Position numbers and translations under genes: made by a program | Assembly: GCF_019468465.1 (NCBI RefSeq) | Contig: NZ_CP080519.1 | Location: forward strand, 9,851,001 to 9,915,000 | Direction: 5' to 3' | DNA: 64,000 nucleotides | Source of the DNA: Amycolatopsis sp. DSM 110486 | Lineage (GTDB): Bacteria > Actinomycetota > Actinomycetes > Mycobacteriales > Pseudonocardiaceae | Notes under the pieces: model-generated | Seen by the model: only the letters and a program-made list of their open reading frames with translations | What the model was told of the DNA's origin: nothing | Databases searched by the model: none | Shown: positions 17,381 through 26,038 of the stretch, in pieces | Layout: every line of letters begins with the position of its first letter | Position numbering within the stretch: the stretch's first letter is position 1

Positions 17381-17896
17381 TTTCTCCCCATTTGAGTACC
17401 CGCGCGAATTTGCGGACCGAGCGACGCTATCAGGAGTGCAACGGTGAAATCTTGATCCAATCGGATTGACAAACACTCTGAGGGAAACACGTACACTTTG
17501 GGCGGTTTGCGAATATTCCCGAGGAACTTTTCACGAAATCGGCTATATTCCCATCTACAGACTGCGCAAAACTTTGACAAAACCATGAACATCTCCCGAT
17601 TGCGCCGCGTCAAAACATTCCCGAGGAGCGGAACAGGGGGTGACAAAATTCGCCGTTCCCGATCATCGGAACACGCAGTCAACGAAGGGGGCTTCGAGCA
17701 CGCAATCCTGGCGGAAACCGTCGCGGCTCGCGCGGCGTGGAGCGCGCAGGAACGGATGCCGGAGCTGGAGGAGTATCGGGACCAGTGGGATCGCGACGAA
17801 CGAGCAAGGCGCCACGCCGCACGGAATCCCTGACGGCGGGCGACGCCCTTGGCCCTGGTGTGCACCATGCCTTGCCCTCGTAGATTGAGGACGTCC
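17381..17896. other. intergenic region upstream of the nuclease gene
   Basis: About 515 bases, AT-richer than average near the nuclease start. It includes a short inverted repeat CAATC-G-GATTG at about 17457-17468 in the nuclease promoter zone. A possible small gene at 17585-17833 is listed separately. Confidence 0.4.
17585..17833 (+). CDS. possible small protein or gene remnant
   Basis: 82 residues. The last 55 residues (from HAVNEGGFEHAILAETV to DQWDRDERARRHAARNP) have a charged helical composition typical of a real protein, but the upstream part is low quality and no ribosome-binding site precedes the ATG. It may be the tail of a decayed gene. Confidence 0.3.
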   Translation: MNISRLRRVKTFPRSGTGGDKIRRSRSSEHAVNEGGFEHAILAETVAARAAWSAQERMPELEEYRDQWDRDERARRHAARNP

Positions 17897-18325
17897 ATGA
17901 CCGCTCGACACGATCCTGACGCGAGCCACGAGCCCGACCAGCCCGAGGCCAAGGAAGACGTCTACTGGTCGGCCCGCGCCCTTGCAGCGCTGGCAGCCGG
18001 GGTACCCACCGTGGTGTGGGACGAGGCCGCGTGGCAGCTGGAATCAGGGGCCGACGAGAACGCCCAGGCCGACCCGAGACACGCATCGCTTCTCGGTCCG
18101 GTTCATTGGTCCGGACGTCGGCGGGACCCGCGCGCTTGTGGGTGCGCAACTATCACGACTCCGAGGGCGGCTTCCTGCCCGCCGACCTTGGGACGACCTC
18201 ATGGCCCACCTGCCTGGTGTGTCGTTCGCAGATGTCCCGGATACTTCAAGAGCGACCACATCAAGGCTGACGCAGAAGATGGGCGGATCGACGCGCCTCC
18301 TGCGACGACGAGGGGCAGGCAATGA
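17897..18325 (+). pseudogene. frameshifted hypothetical gene
   Basis: The ATG at 17897 with GAGG upstream opens a frame that reads well for about 65 residues (DVYWSARALAALAAGVPTVV), then turns into low-quality arginine/proline-rich sequence. Near 18100-18140 protein-like sequence moves to other frames: RFSVRFIGPDVGG in one, then RLWVRNYHDSEGGFLPADLG and a CLVC pair in another, ending at 18270. This pattern indicates one or two frameshifts. The nominal stop at 18325 overlaps the next start as ATGA. Function unknown. Confidence 0.45.
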
Positions 18326-19332
18326 GCGATTCACACGGTGGCGCAGAAAGTGGTCCGTCCGGGAACAGTCTGGAATTCGACCCGATCGTCAACGGTGTCG
18401 ACTTCCTCGACAGCGCGATCTCTCATCTGGCCGAATCCGCGGATCCGCGCCGCTTGAAGTACGCGGTACTGCACCTGCAGGCCGCGATCGAGATCCTCGT
18501 CAAGGTCCGCCTGCAGCGCGAGGGCATCGAGCACATCTTCGAGGACCCCTACAGCGCCGACGAGAACAAGCTAAGGCAGGGAGCCTTCCGCAGCGTCACG
18601 CTCAACGCAGCGATCAAGCGGCTCGCCAAGGTTGCCGGCGTCCAGCTTACGGCCACTCAACGCGACGCCCTGGACTTCCTCAACAAGGAACGCAACAAGC
18701 TCCAGCACTTCGGCTCGACCAGCAACCACGAAGTCGTGACCGCTCGCGCCGCTGCAGCCCTTGACGTGCTGTCCGAGTTCATCCGGCAACACCTCGTTCC
18801 GGACGCCCCGGACGACGAGATCGAGCACCTCGAGCAAGCAGAGGAAATCATCGGCGCCGCGCTCACGACCATCGCGGCGGTCAACCGGGCAAGGCTGGAC
18901 CGACTCGCCCCCGAACTCGAGGCGTGGCCGAGCATCGTCATCCATTGCCCCGAATGCATGCAGGTGGCCTGGACCTTCGCGCCCTTCGAGGAGACCTCGC
19001 GCTGCCTGTTCTGCGGTCAAGACTGGAGCCAAGTCGACGGCACCGATGCCGCGGAAGACTACGTCACATCCGTCCTGGGCGAATCACGCTACCTGGCGGC
19101 AAAAGGTCGGAGCGGATGGTCGATTTCCGACTGCCCGGAATGCGAGCTCGAAGCGCTCATCGCCGTCGCCACCCGCACAGACCCCAACAGCTTCCTCACC
19201 CACGCCTGCTTCTATTGCGGCTTCGTCACGGATGCGGACCTCGGCTCCTGCGGACGGTGCGGTCGTACCACCTCCGACCCCGACGACGTGATCTGCACCG
19301 ACTGCCTGAACGACCTGGTGGGCGAAGACTGA
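18322..19332 (+). CDS. HEPN-like domain protein with C-terminal zinc ribbons
   Basis: 336 residues. The N-terminal half is all-helical and contains R124-NKLQ-H129 within NKERNKLQHF, the Rx4H pattern of HEPN ribonucleases. The C-terminal half has repeated CxxC pairs (CPEC, CLFC, CPEC, CFYC, CGRC, CTDC), enough for two or three zinc ribbons. HEPN proteins often act in defence or abortive infection by cutting RNA, but some are non-catalytic scaffolds. It stands in defence-like cargo. The fold assignment comes from motif and helical pattern only. ATG 18322 overlaps the preceding frame. Confidence 0.6.
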   Translation: MSDSHGGAESGPSGNSLEFDPIVNGVDFLDSAISHLAESADPRRLKYAVLHLQAAIEILVKVRLQREGIEHIFEDPYSADENKLRQGAFRSVTLNAAIKRLAKVAGVQLTATQRDALDFLNKERNKLQHFGSTSNHEVVTARAAAALDVLSEFIRQHLVPDAPDDEIEHLEQAEEIIGAALTTIAAVNRARLDRLAPELEAWPSIVIHCPECMQVAWTFAPFEETSRCLFCGQDWSQVDGTDAAEDYVTSVLGESRYLAAKGRSGWSISDCPECELEALIAVATRTDPNSFLTHACFYCGFVTDADLGSCGRCGRTTSDPDDVICTDCLNDLVGED

Positions 19333-19763
19333 ATGACCGACGCTCGCCGAGCAAGATCGTTGATCTACAACCTGCTGTGGTCTACGCCAGCGTCTCGCCA
19401 CGGACGGTGCCAATGTGGTGCGGACCGCAACCTTTGCGCGTCGAGTGGATGCATGCCCATCGGCAACCTATGATTGCCGATCTGCTCAATCAGCAGCCGG
19501 TTGGCCGTCGGTGGAGCAGATCGAGGTCTAGACGGCGGCGCGGACTCGTCGCCGCTGAATCCGCCGCCCTGCCACCAAAGATCCCCCGCTTCGCCTAGTT
19601 GGGTGTTTTCAGGATTTCCCTGAAACTGCTGATAGGAAGGGTTAGCCTCATTGACGGCGGAGGTGTCCAGTACCACGGCCGCCCAGCCCCGTAACTTCCT
19701 CGAGACGGGACTTCATGACCGACGACGACACGGTCGAGGCCTTCGGGCCGGCCTGCGCAGCTG
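19333..19763. other. intergenic region, possible gene remnants
   Basis: About 430 bases. Short stretches in different frames look protein-like (VVYASVSPRTVPMWCG; MTDDDTVEAFGPAC), which suggests decayed coding sequence, but no intact gene is supported. Confidence 0.35.
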
Positions 19764-20869
19764 TTGCCGATCACCGCGGGGCAGTTGCGCCGGCTGTGGG
19801 AGGCGACGCCCGAGGACAAGCCGGTGCTCGTCGGGCTTCCCGACGACGCTGCCCGCGATCTTCTGCTGAGCGGGCTCGACGTCGAGCATCTCGGTTGGGG
19901 ACGGGGCGCGGGGATGGCAAGCGAGCACCGCTCCCTGGCCCTGAGCACGGTCCCCACGCCGGAGGGGTTGCCGTATTACTTGCGAAAGAACGACGCGATC
20001 GCGACCGCCTCCGACGCTTCCGCGGCAGCGTCGGAGGAAGATCCTCAGGCGCCGCCGTTCGCAGAGGCGACCCGGGTGCGAATCGCCCTCGCAGCCCAGT
20101 TGGCCGAGCTGTCGGATCTGGACGCCAGCTTCGTCCCTATATATCGCGACGCGTCGCGCGCCGACGGGTCCGCACCCTTGGCCGCTGGACTATCGCCGAG
20201 GCTGCTGGGCTCGTGTCCCAGGCACGGGGGGGTGATGGAGCAGGCGGTGGTGACGGCGCGTCTCCGCGACGTGACCTGGGCCGAGGTCGGCCAGGCGCTC
20301 GAGGTGACCCCGCAGACCACGCACGAACGCTTCGGCGACGATGTCTCCCGGTTCCACGACGAGCTGCTCTCCCCCGAAACCCGCATTACAGCGGGGAGTT
20401 CGGGGAGATCCGGTATCGCCTGGCGCCGGCGGCGCTCGACCCCGCCGCGGCCTCGGCCGAGCTAGACGCCTGGGTCCGCCGCTGCCAGGCCGCGCGGGGC
20501 GAGGTGCCCTCGCCGACACCGGGTCCATGCGGGCCGGCCCGCACGGACCCGCAGACGGAGCGGCGCTCGGTCAGCGACCGCTCCCACCGCCTGTGGGCCC
20601 TGGCCGAGGCCTCTGGCACCCGCGTGCCGGCGCTGGTCGACCGCCTCGCCCTCGACGAGCGCACCGTCGGAAGCTGGGAACAGATCGCTGCTGGGCAACA
20701 ACGCATCAGCCGCCCCGTCCGCGACGGGCTCACCATCGCGCGCCGCAATCTCGCCGAGCTCCAGGACCAGACGGCGACCGTGCCGCACTGTTCGCCTGGG
20801 CGGAGATCGGTCGTGAACCGGGCTGATCAGTTCGCGGTGTTCGGGCAGAAGGAGGTCGCTCGTGGCTGA
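19764..20869 (+). pseudogene. hypothetical gene split by a -1 frameshift
   Basis: Two halves of one protein lie in different frames. The first (TTG 19764, LRRLWEATPEDKPVLVGLPD to ERFGDDVSRFHDELLSP) contains a probable helix-turn-helix around WAEVGQALEVTPQTT. The second (from NPHYSGEFGEIRYRLAP to the TGA at 20869) contains another HTH-like stretch, LVDRLALDERTVGSWEQIA. They join if one base is lost or re-read at the run CTCTCCCCCGAAACCC near 20369-20384. Each half reads cleanly, so a sequencing error, a fresh mutation or programmed frameshifting are all possible. The stop overlaps the next gene's start. Function unknown, possibly DNA binding. Confidence 0.6.
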
Positions 20870-22025
20870 CCCAACCCCGTTCCCATCCACCGTCACCGGG
20901 GCCAGCGCTGGGCTTGTTGCGATCGTCGGCGGTCTGCCGGTCAACCGCTTCGTCGGGCTCGACAGCGAGCAACAAGGAGCTCAAGCCGTGCTTGAGCATG
21001 CCGAACAACGTCTGGCCACCGCAAGGGCTCGTGCCCGGGACGCGCGGCAGGAATGGACGTTGTTCTGGATTGCTGACTTCCTCGCGAACGCAGACGTGCT
21101 TGCCGCGATCCAGGCCGGGACCCGGCAAATGGACGTGCTGGTAAGCACGGTTGACGTCCTCAACCCGCTCACCGCGAGCGAGCTGCAGCCACACTTCCAG
21201 GCGGCCGGCGACGAGTACGACCGCGCCCGCGAGTTCATCGATGCGGAGTTGGAGCCAGCCGAGTTGCTGAGCTCGCAACAATGGCGCCAGGTTGATTGGA
21301 CGGATTTCCGCTCGCTCATGCGAGACCGGTTGCCGCAGATCGAACGTTCCTACATCTGGGAGACCGCTTTTAGCGCCCTGGTCGATGCACGTGCGGAGGA
21401 GCGAGGGCGGCAGGAAGAACAAGAACGGGAGGAACGCCGAGGTGCGGGATCGGTTCTGGGCTTCGCGGCCGCGAACATGGCCTACTTCCCTTCGCCATCC
21501 ACGATCGGCGACGCCGTCAGCCGCACGCTGAACTCAAATCAGGCTGCGCGGCGGGTGGAAGACGTCCGCAGCCGGCTGGCAACGGGCACGGAACGCGCTG
21601 ACCAGCAGAGGGAAGATGCAGAGGCGGAGGTCGTACGGCTGAGGGAACGCCGCGACGCGATCGTGCGCCCAGACACGCAGTTGTGGATCGGTTTCGGTGT
21701 GCTGCTCTACCCCACCATCGTGAGCATCGTGCTGCCGGTGCTCGCCATGAGCGGCGGACCGACCACGTTCACCAGTGGAATCAAGGCACTCGGCTGGCTT
21801 TTCGGGTCCTCGTTGCTCGTGCTCGTGCTGTACATGGCACACCTCGCCACCAGGCTGTCGATCCGCGGCCGACGCCGCGCGGCACCCCGCTCGACGGGAG
21901 CTGCGAGCATTTCAGCGAACGAACTCTCGGGCCCAGCAGCGAGCGACGATGCGCCAGAAACCGTCCAAACCGATGGAGACGAATCGGACGCTCCGACCAG
22001 CCAGACGGCGTCGTCCGATTCGTAG
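20862..22025 (+). CDS. coiled-coil membrane protein, unknown
   Basis: 387 residues. A long helical, charge-rich region (about 40-270) includes a probable coiled coil (EERGRQEEQEREERRGAG and later RVEDVRSRLATGTERADQQR). Two transmembrane segments follow at about 275-330 (FGVLLYPTIVSIVLPVLAM; ALGWLFGSSLLVLVLYMA), then a Ser/Thr/Asp-rich tail. The GTG start has a perfect AGGAGG site 6 bases upstream, so it is well translated. No family recognised. It is coupled to the preceding frameshifted gene. Confidence 0.7.
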   Translation: MADPTPFPSTVTGASAGLVAIVGGLPVNRFVGLDSEQQGAQAVLEHAEQRLATARARARDARQEWTLFWIADFLANADVLAAIQAGTRQMDVLVSTVDVLNPLTASELQPHFQAAGDEYDRAREFIDAELEPAELLSSQQWRQVDWTDFRSLMRDRLPQIERSYIWETAFSALVDARAEERGRQEEQEREERRGAGSVLGFAAANMAYFPSPSTIGDAVSRTLNSNQAARRVEDVRSRLATGTERADQQREDAEAEVVRLRERRDAIVRPDTQLWIGFGVLLYPTIVSIVLPVLAMSGGPTTFTSGIKALGWLFGSSLLVLVLYMAHLATRLSIRGRRRAAPRSTGAASISANELSGPAASDDAPETVQTDGDESDAPTSQTASSDS

Positions 22026-22070
22026 TGCTGGCGTTCCGCCGACCGACGAAGGTGCTGTAACGCGAGCACG

Positions 22071-22477
22071 GGTGCGGCCCGAACAGACGTCGACTTCGAC
22101 CGCCTGCTGTGGCAGCCCGCTGAGGCCCGCTCCTTCAGCAACGACGTTCTGCGAGTCGCCGTGCGCCACGGCGTGCGGACGCGGACGGGCATCGTCATCG
22201 ACACCGCGGAGTTGGGCTCTGCCGACGAGCTGCGCAACAGCCAGACCGCCTTGGACGAGGCGCAAGCCAAGCTCCACTCAAGCACCAGCAGCCGTACGAC
22301 GGAACAGCTGATCCCAGGCTGGGCTGAGGAGAACGAGCGGCTCGACGAACCGATCCGGGCCGACACCGAGCACGCGCCCGCGAGCTGGACGAGGAGTTCG
22401 GCGCGGTCCTCGCGGCTCCGGCGCGGCCGGCGCTGGCCGAACATTGGAAGCGGCTCGGTCGTCGCTACCCGGACTGA
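22071..22477 (+). pseudogene. gene fragment with lost start and an internal frameshift
   Basis: Protein-like sequence DVDFDRLLWQPAEARSFSND continues through RTRTGIVIDTAELGSADELR with no good start codon. After about 22370 the coding signal shifts frame to ELDEEFGAVLAAPARPALAE and ends at TGA 22477. It looks like a decayed gene. Parent family not recognised. Confidence 0.45.
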
Positions 22478-22825
22478 CCCGCAGAACCCGGCCGGATCCG
22501 AGCGAGCGGGAACCACCGTCACGCCCTGCTGGCCGACCGGTGGATGTGAAAATCCCGACTGGTTAGAACCACCCGGCCGGCGGTGGTGGTCAGAGACTGA
22601 AAGAAGGCGTCGTGACCTGGCGAGCCGGGCACGCACCGCGCCGGTCATGACGTGACCCCGTTGCTGGCCTGGGGTGAGGGGTTGTGGTCATGGACGGGAC
22701 CCACGCATGCTCAGAACCGGTGACAGTGACCTGTTCACAGGTACGCGTGACACCCCTCGACCTTTGGCGTTGCCCGATGGGGGACGGGATCGTGGCAGCG
22801 CCACGACCGTTCGGAGGCCTGCACT

Positions 22826-23452
22826 GTGGAGACGATCGGCCACGTGAGCAAGCGCCGTTATAGGCCGCTGGCCAAGCGAGCGAGCAAGCACCTCGAGGAC
22901 CAGGCCGCCAGTCAATTCGCGCTCGGGGACATGGCACTGGAACTCGAACCTATGCGGTCGCAGTCTGGTGGCAACGGTGGTGTCTATGAGGCGCTACAGG
23001 TCTTCGCAGACGACATCGGGCTGGAGTTCCGTACCCTGCTGGACTACCGCGCGGTGGCCGCGGCCTGGCCCCAACAGCGCCGCTCGGTCAAGGCCAGCTG
23101 GAGCGTGTATCAGCGGATGGCGTACCTGCCCGACCGGTTCAAGGTCATCAAAGACCCGCCGTTCAACGACCGGTTGGGCACGCGAACCTGGACCGTCAGC
23201 GCCGCTGAGCGTGCCGCGAACCGGGCGCCGCACCGACGACCGGAGGACAAACCCGAGGAACGGGCGGCGCGTGTGCAGGAACTGACGCGGGACGAGCACG
23301 TGGCCTCCGCAGTAGCCGGGCAGCTGCTGCGGAGGCCGGAGGTCGCCGGACGGGTGATGGCCAACCCCGACACCCGCCGCCAGCTCTATCGAGCCCAAGC
23401 CGACCACGATCGTGCGGCAGTTGGAAACCGGCGCATCGACGCGGGCAGGTGA
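22826..23452 (+). CDS. DUF6192-like putative regulatory protein
   Basis: 208 residues. The N-terminal half (FALGDMALELEPMR ... YEALQVFADDIGLEFRTLLDYRAVAAAWPQ ... SWSVYQRMAYLPDRFKVI) resembles actinobacterial DUF6192/ParB-hub-like proteins that contain an HTH unit. The second half is charged and contains ELTRDEHVASAVAGQLLRRP. Likely DNA-binding; a role in element maintenance or regulation is a guess. The GTG is preceded by GGAGG at 8 bases. It is monocistronic, with a terminator following. Confidence 0.6.
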   Translation: METIGHVSKRRYRPLAKRASKHLEDQAASQFALGDMALELEPMRSQSGGNGGVYEALQVFADDIGLEFRTLLDYRAVAAAWPQQRRSVKASWSVYQRMAYLPDRFKVIKDPPFNDRLGTRTWTVSAAERAANRAPHRRPEDKPEERAARVQELTRDEHVASAVAGQLLRRPEVAGRVMANPDTRRQLYRAQADHDRAAVGNRRIDAGR

Positions 23453-23498
23453 AGCGGTCCAGCCCTGAAGACGAGACCGGGAGCCTCTGGCGCGCAAC

Positions 23499-23526
23499 GG
23501 CCCCGCCCCTGATTCCGGGCGGGGCC
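23499..23526 (+). terminator. stem-loop terminator
   Basis: 10-bp stem GGCCCCGCCC/GGGCGGGGCC (23499-23508 with 23517-23526), 8-base loop, 46 bases past the DUF6192-like stop. Confidence 0.75.
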
Positions 23527-23652
23527 GCGCGGCACCGTGCGGAAGTGGTGTCAGGACGTGCGGGCTTCGCGGAGGTATCCGTGCGCCCAGCACCTCGTCA
23601 ACGTGCTCACAGCGGCACCGTCCAGCTCGTATATCTGATCAGCACGTGCCGG

Positions 23653-24783
23653 TCAGGCGGCCCAGTGACCGGGCCCGATCATCCCGTACTCGTGATGTAT
23701 GGAAATCGGACGCGCCGCTCCCGCGGCTGAACGCTGGTCGACGACATCCTGATCGTCCGGAGCTCGCAGGACGATCACGTCTTCGTGAGTGATCAGGTGC
23801 AGCGGTAGCCCTGCCGCGCGCTGTTTACGGATGAAGTCACGTTGGAAGAAACTGCCGCGCGCGATCAGCTCGGTGTCCGCGGCCCGTGCGAGCAGGGCAA
23901 CGCACCGCTCAGCCGGAACCAAACCGGCGGCGATCCCACAGGCAATGACTTGTGAAGGCAGGTCGATCAGCTCGGAGTGCTCGCGCCACGGCCTCACCGT
24001 GATCACCACGTGGCCGCTCGGGCGCAAGACACCTGCGCACGCGGTGAGGATGCGGGTGAAGCCGGCCAGCAGGCGGTGGTGACCGATGTTCGCGAGGTTG
24101 CCGCGGTCGAGCGCGCTCCCGTACCGGTAGTGGTGCTTGCGGACCTTCCCGTCGTCGGTCTGTTCGCCCGTTGACACCAGCCCGTGTGCCGACGGTCCGT
24201 ACGGCGGCGACGTCACCACCAGCGCGACCTGCCCGACGTACTCCGGCGGCAGCAGCGTCTGGAGCTGGCGGGCGTCGCCGCGAACGACCCGGGCGTCGTG
24301 GTCATGACCACGCTGGCGGGCGAAGCGGAGATTCGCCCGGGCGATGTCGGCCCAGTGCGGCTCGTATTCGACGCCGACCGCGCGGCGGTCGAGGTCGATC
24401 GCTTCGACCAGCGTGGTGCCGATTCCGCACATGGGGTCGAGCACGACGTCGCCGGGCCGGGTGTAGTGCGCGATGGCGTGCGCGGCGACGGCGGGCAGCA
24501 TCTTGGCCGGATGTGCGGTCGACTCCGGCACGTATCGGCCTTTGCGCTGCGCGGCCGGCGACGTCTGGGCGGTCGCCCACACCGACACCGGTGTCTCGTC
24601 CCAGTCGGTCGGCGCGGTGGCGGGCGGGGTGCTGGTCGTGTCCGCGCGCTCGGCGGGTGGGGCGGTGTCGAGGGCGTCGATGAACGCGCGTGGGAGTGGC
24701 ACGGTCGGCTCGTCGACCGTCGACTGCGGTGTGAGGGGCGTGATGGTCATGGCGCGGTACCTGGCTTCCGGTCGTTCGGTCAT
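23653..24783 (-). CDS. SAM-dependent DNA methyltransferase (N4/N6-type)
   Basis: 376 residues. An N-terminal Pro/Thr-rich stretch leads into the catalytic region. The SAM-binding motif LDPMCGIGTTLVEA (about 120-135) and the catalytic motif TSPPYG (about 210) are typical of cytosine-N4 or adenine-N6 amino-methyltransferases, or of the related TRM11-like group. No restriction endonuclease is adjacent, so it is probably an orphan modification enzyme, useful for protecting transferred DNA from host restriction. The ATG overlaps the stop of the upstream partner gene (ATGA), showing tight coupling. Confidence 0.8.
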   Translation of the reverse strand: MTERPEARYRAMTITPLTPQSTVDEPTVPLPRAFIDALDTAPPAERADTTSTPPATAPTDWDETPVSVWATAQTSPAAQRKGRYVPESTAHPAKMLPAVAAHAIAHYTRPGDVVLDPMCGIGTTLVEAIDLDRRAVGVEYEPHWADIARANLRFARQRGHDHDARVVRGDARQLQTLLPPEYVGQVALVVTSPPYGPSAHGLVSTGEQTDDGKVRKHHYRYGSALDRGNLANIGHHRLLAGFTRILTACAGVLRPSGHVVITVRPWREHSELIDLPSQVIACGIAAGLVPAERCVALLARAADTELIARGSFFQRDFIRKQRAAGLPLHLITHEDVIVLRAPDDQDVVDQRSAAGAARPISIHHEYGMIGPGHWAA

Positions 24784-25724
24784 CGGAGTTCCTCGGGCTG
24801 TCCGGCGTCGGCGTGCGCTTGGGCGAACACGAGCACGTCGCCGTGCACGCGGACGTGCGACGTCGGCGATCCGACGTCGCGAGGCACTGCGGTTTCCTCG
24901 AGCAGACGTACGCTCGCCGCGGGCGGCTGGAGCCGGCCGTTCCGGATGGGTGTGTGCAGGGTGACGATGTGCTGGAGGTAGAGCAGGTCCGCGTTCTGCG
25001 CGGCGGCGATCATCAGCCTTGACGGGTCGTGCAGTCGCCCGGTGGTCCAATCGCCGTGCGTGTAGACGGCGAAGATGCCACCGAAGGTGAGCCTGCGAGC
25101 GGCCGCGAGCGCAACGGCCTCGATCGAGGGATCGTTTCGGCGGTCCGCGGGTAGCGCCGTGACGATCAAGTCGACCTGTTCCGTGGCCTCCGGGCACGGC
25201 TGCTCGCCATCGTCAAGTTCCGCGTGTTCGTCGTGCGCCGTGGTGCCGCACAGGTAGGTGGCGTCGCTCGCCGACGAGGCGTTCGGAGACCTCGCCACGA
25301 CGAGCTGGGTGACCGCGACGTCTCGCCCTGCTGCGCGCACCGCGTCGTGTGCGGCGGCCAGCTCGCTGTCGCCAGTCATATCGCTCGTCCCGGTTTCCGC
25401 GGCTGGCCAGGGAGCGAGCAGGACACGAGAGCCAGGCGCGCAGAAGCTTGTGACGATTGACTCGATGATCGGCGCGGGCCACGTCGCGGCCGGGTCGATC
25501 TGGTTCGGGCCGATTGTCCACACGGTCGGCGGGATCGGCGGCAGCTCGCGTGCATTCGTGGAGAGCGTCTTCGGCTTCGCAGAGTGGCGTGGGCGGCGGC
25601 TCGATGTGCCGGGTTCGGGTGCTCCCGGATACGGGGTGCCGTTGGCCGGTCGGGTGCGTTGTGGACGGGTCGAGTCGTCTCGGTTGGACGGGCCCGTGTG
25701 CGGGGACGGTGGACGTCGATTCAC
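24780..25724 (-). CDS. methyltransferase-like partner protein of the DNA methylase
   Basis: 314 residues. After a Pro/Arg-rich N-terminus the sequence alternates strands and helices like a Rossmann methyltransferase: SIVTSFCAPGSRVLLAPWP, VDLIVTALPADRRND, and FGGIFAVYTHGDWTTGRLHD. It lacks a GxGT SAM loop and has TALPAD where the active enzyme has TSPPYG, so it is probably inactive. The arrangement suggests a heterodimer of active and inactive subunits. GTG 25724 has GGAGG 8 bases upstream. Specific function unproven. Confidence 0.6.
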   Translation of the reverse strand: MNRRPPSPHTGPSNRDDSTRPQRTRPANGTPYPGAPEPGTSSRRPRHSAKPKTLSTNARELPPIPPTVWTIGPNQIDPAATWPAPIIESIVTSFCAPGSRVLLAPWPAAETGTSDMTGDSELAAAHDAVRAAGRDVAVTQLVVARSPNASSASDATYLCGTTAHDEHAELDDGEQPCPEATEQVDLIVTALPADRRNDPSIEAVALAAARRLTFGGIFAVYTHGDWTTGRLHDPSRLMIAAAQNADLLYLQHIVTLHTPIRNGRLQPPAASVRLLEETAVPRDVGSPTSHVRVHGDVLVFAQAHADAGQPEELR

Positions 25725-25921
25725 GAGCGGAACCTCCGGAAGCGGGTTGCCGACAGACCGGGGTCGGCGATGTCTGCGCTGTCGCCGGCTAACTCCGAAA
25801 ACGAGGTCTGCATGAGACACGTCGCGACGCCGAACCCGAGTTCTCGTCGCCCGCCAACGCGATCGTCCAGTTCGCCTACCCACGGCCGGGCGATGGCCAC
25901 GATTTCGTAGGTCTATACGCA

Positions 25922-25988
25922 GGCGTGACACGCCGTTGAAGCGACTTTGACACGGCTCTGACCTGCGTTTGAAGCAGTTTTGATGCGG
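25922..25988. promoter_or_regulatory. palindrome plus two direct repeats upstream of the sigma-like gene
   Basis: A GGCGTG-A-CACGCC palindrome (25922-25934) is followed by two related 20-mers starting TTGAAGC at 25936 and 25969 (33 bp apart, about three helical turns), each ending in a TTTGAxxCGG-like or TTTGATGCGG block. The cluster lies between the methylase-partner start and the sigma-like gene, so it is a candidate control site for the transfer operon. Confidence 0.55.
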
Positions 25989-26038
25989 TCCGACCGGCTT
26001 CCTGTCGACATCACATTCCGTCGTTGAGGAGTGCCGTC

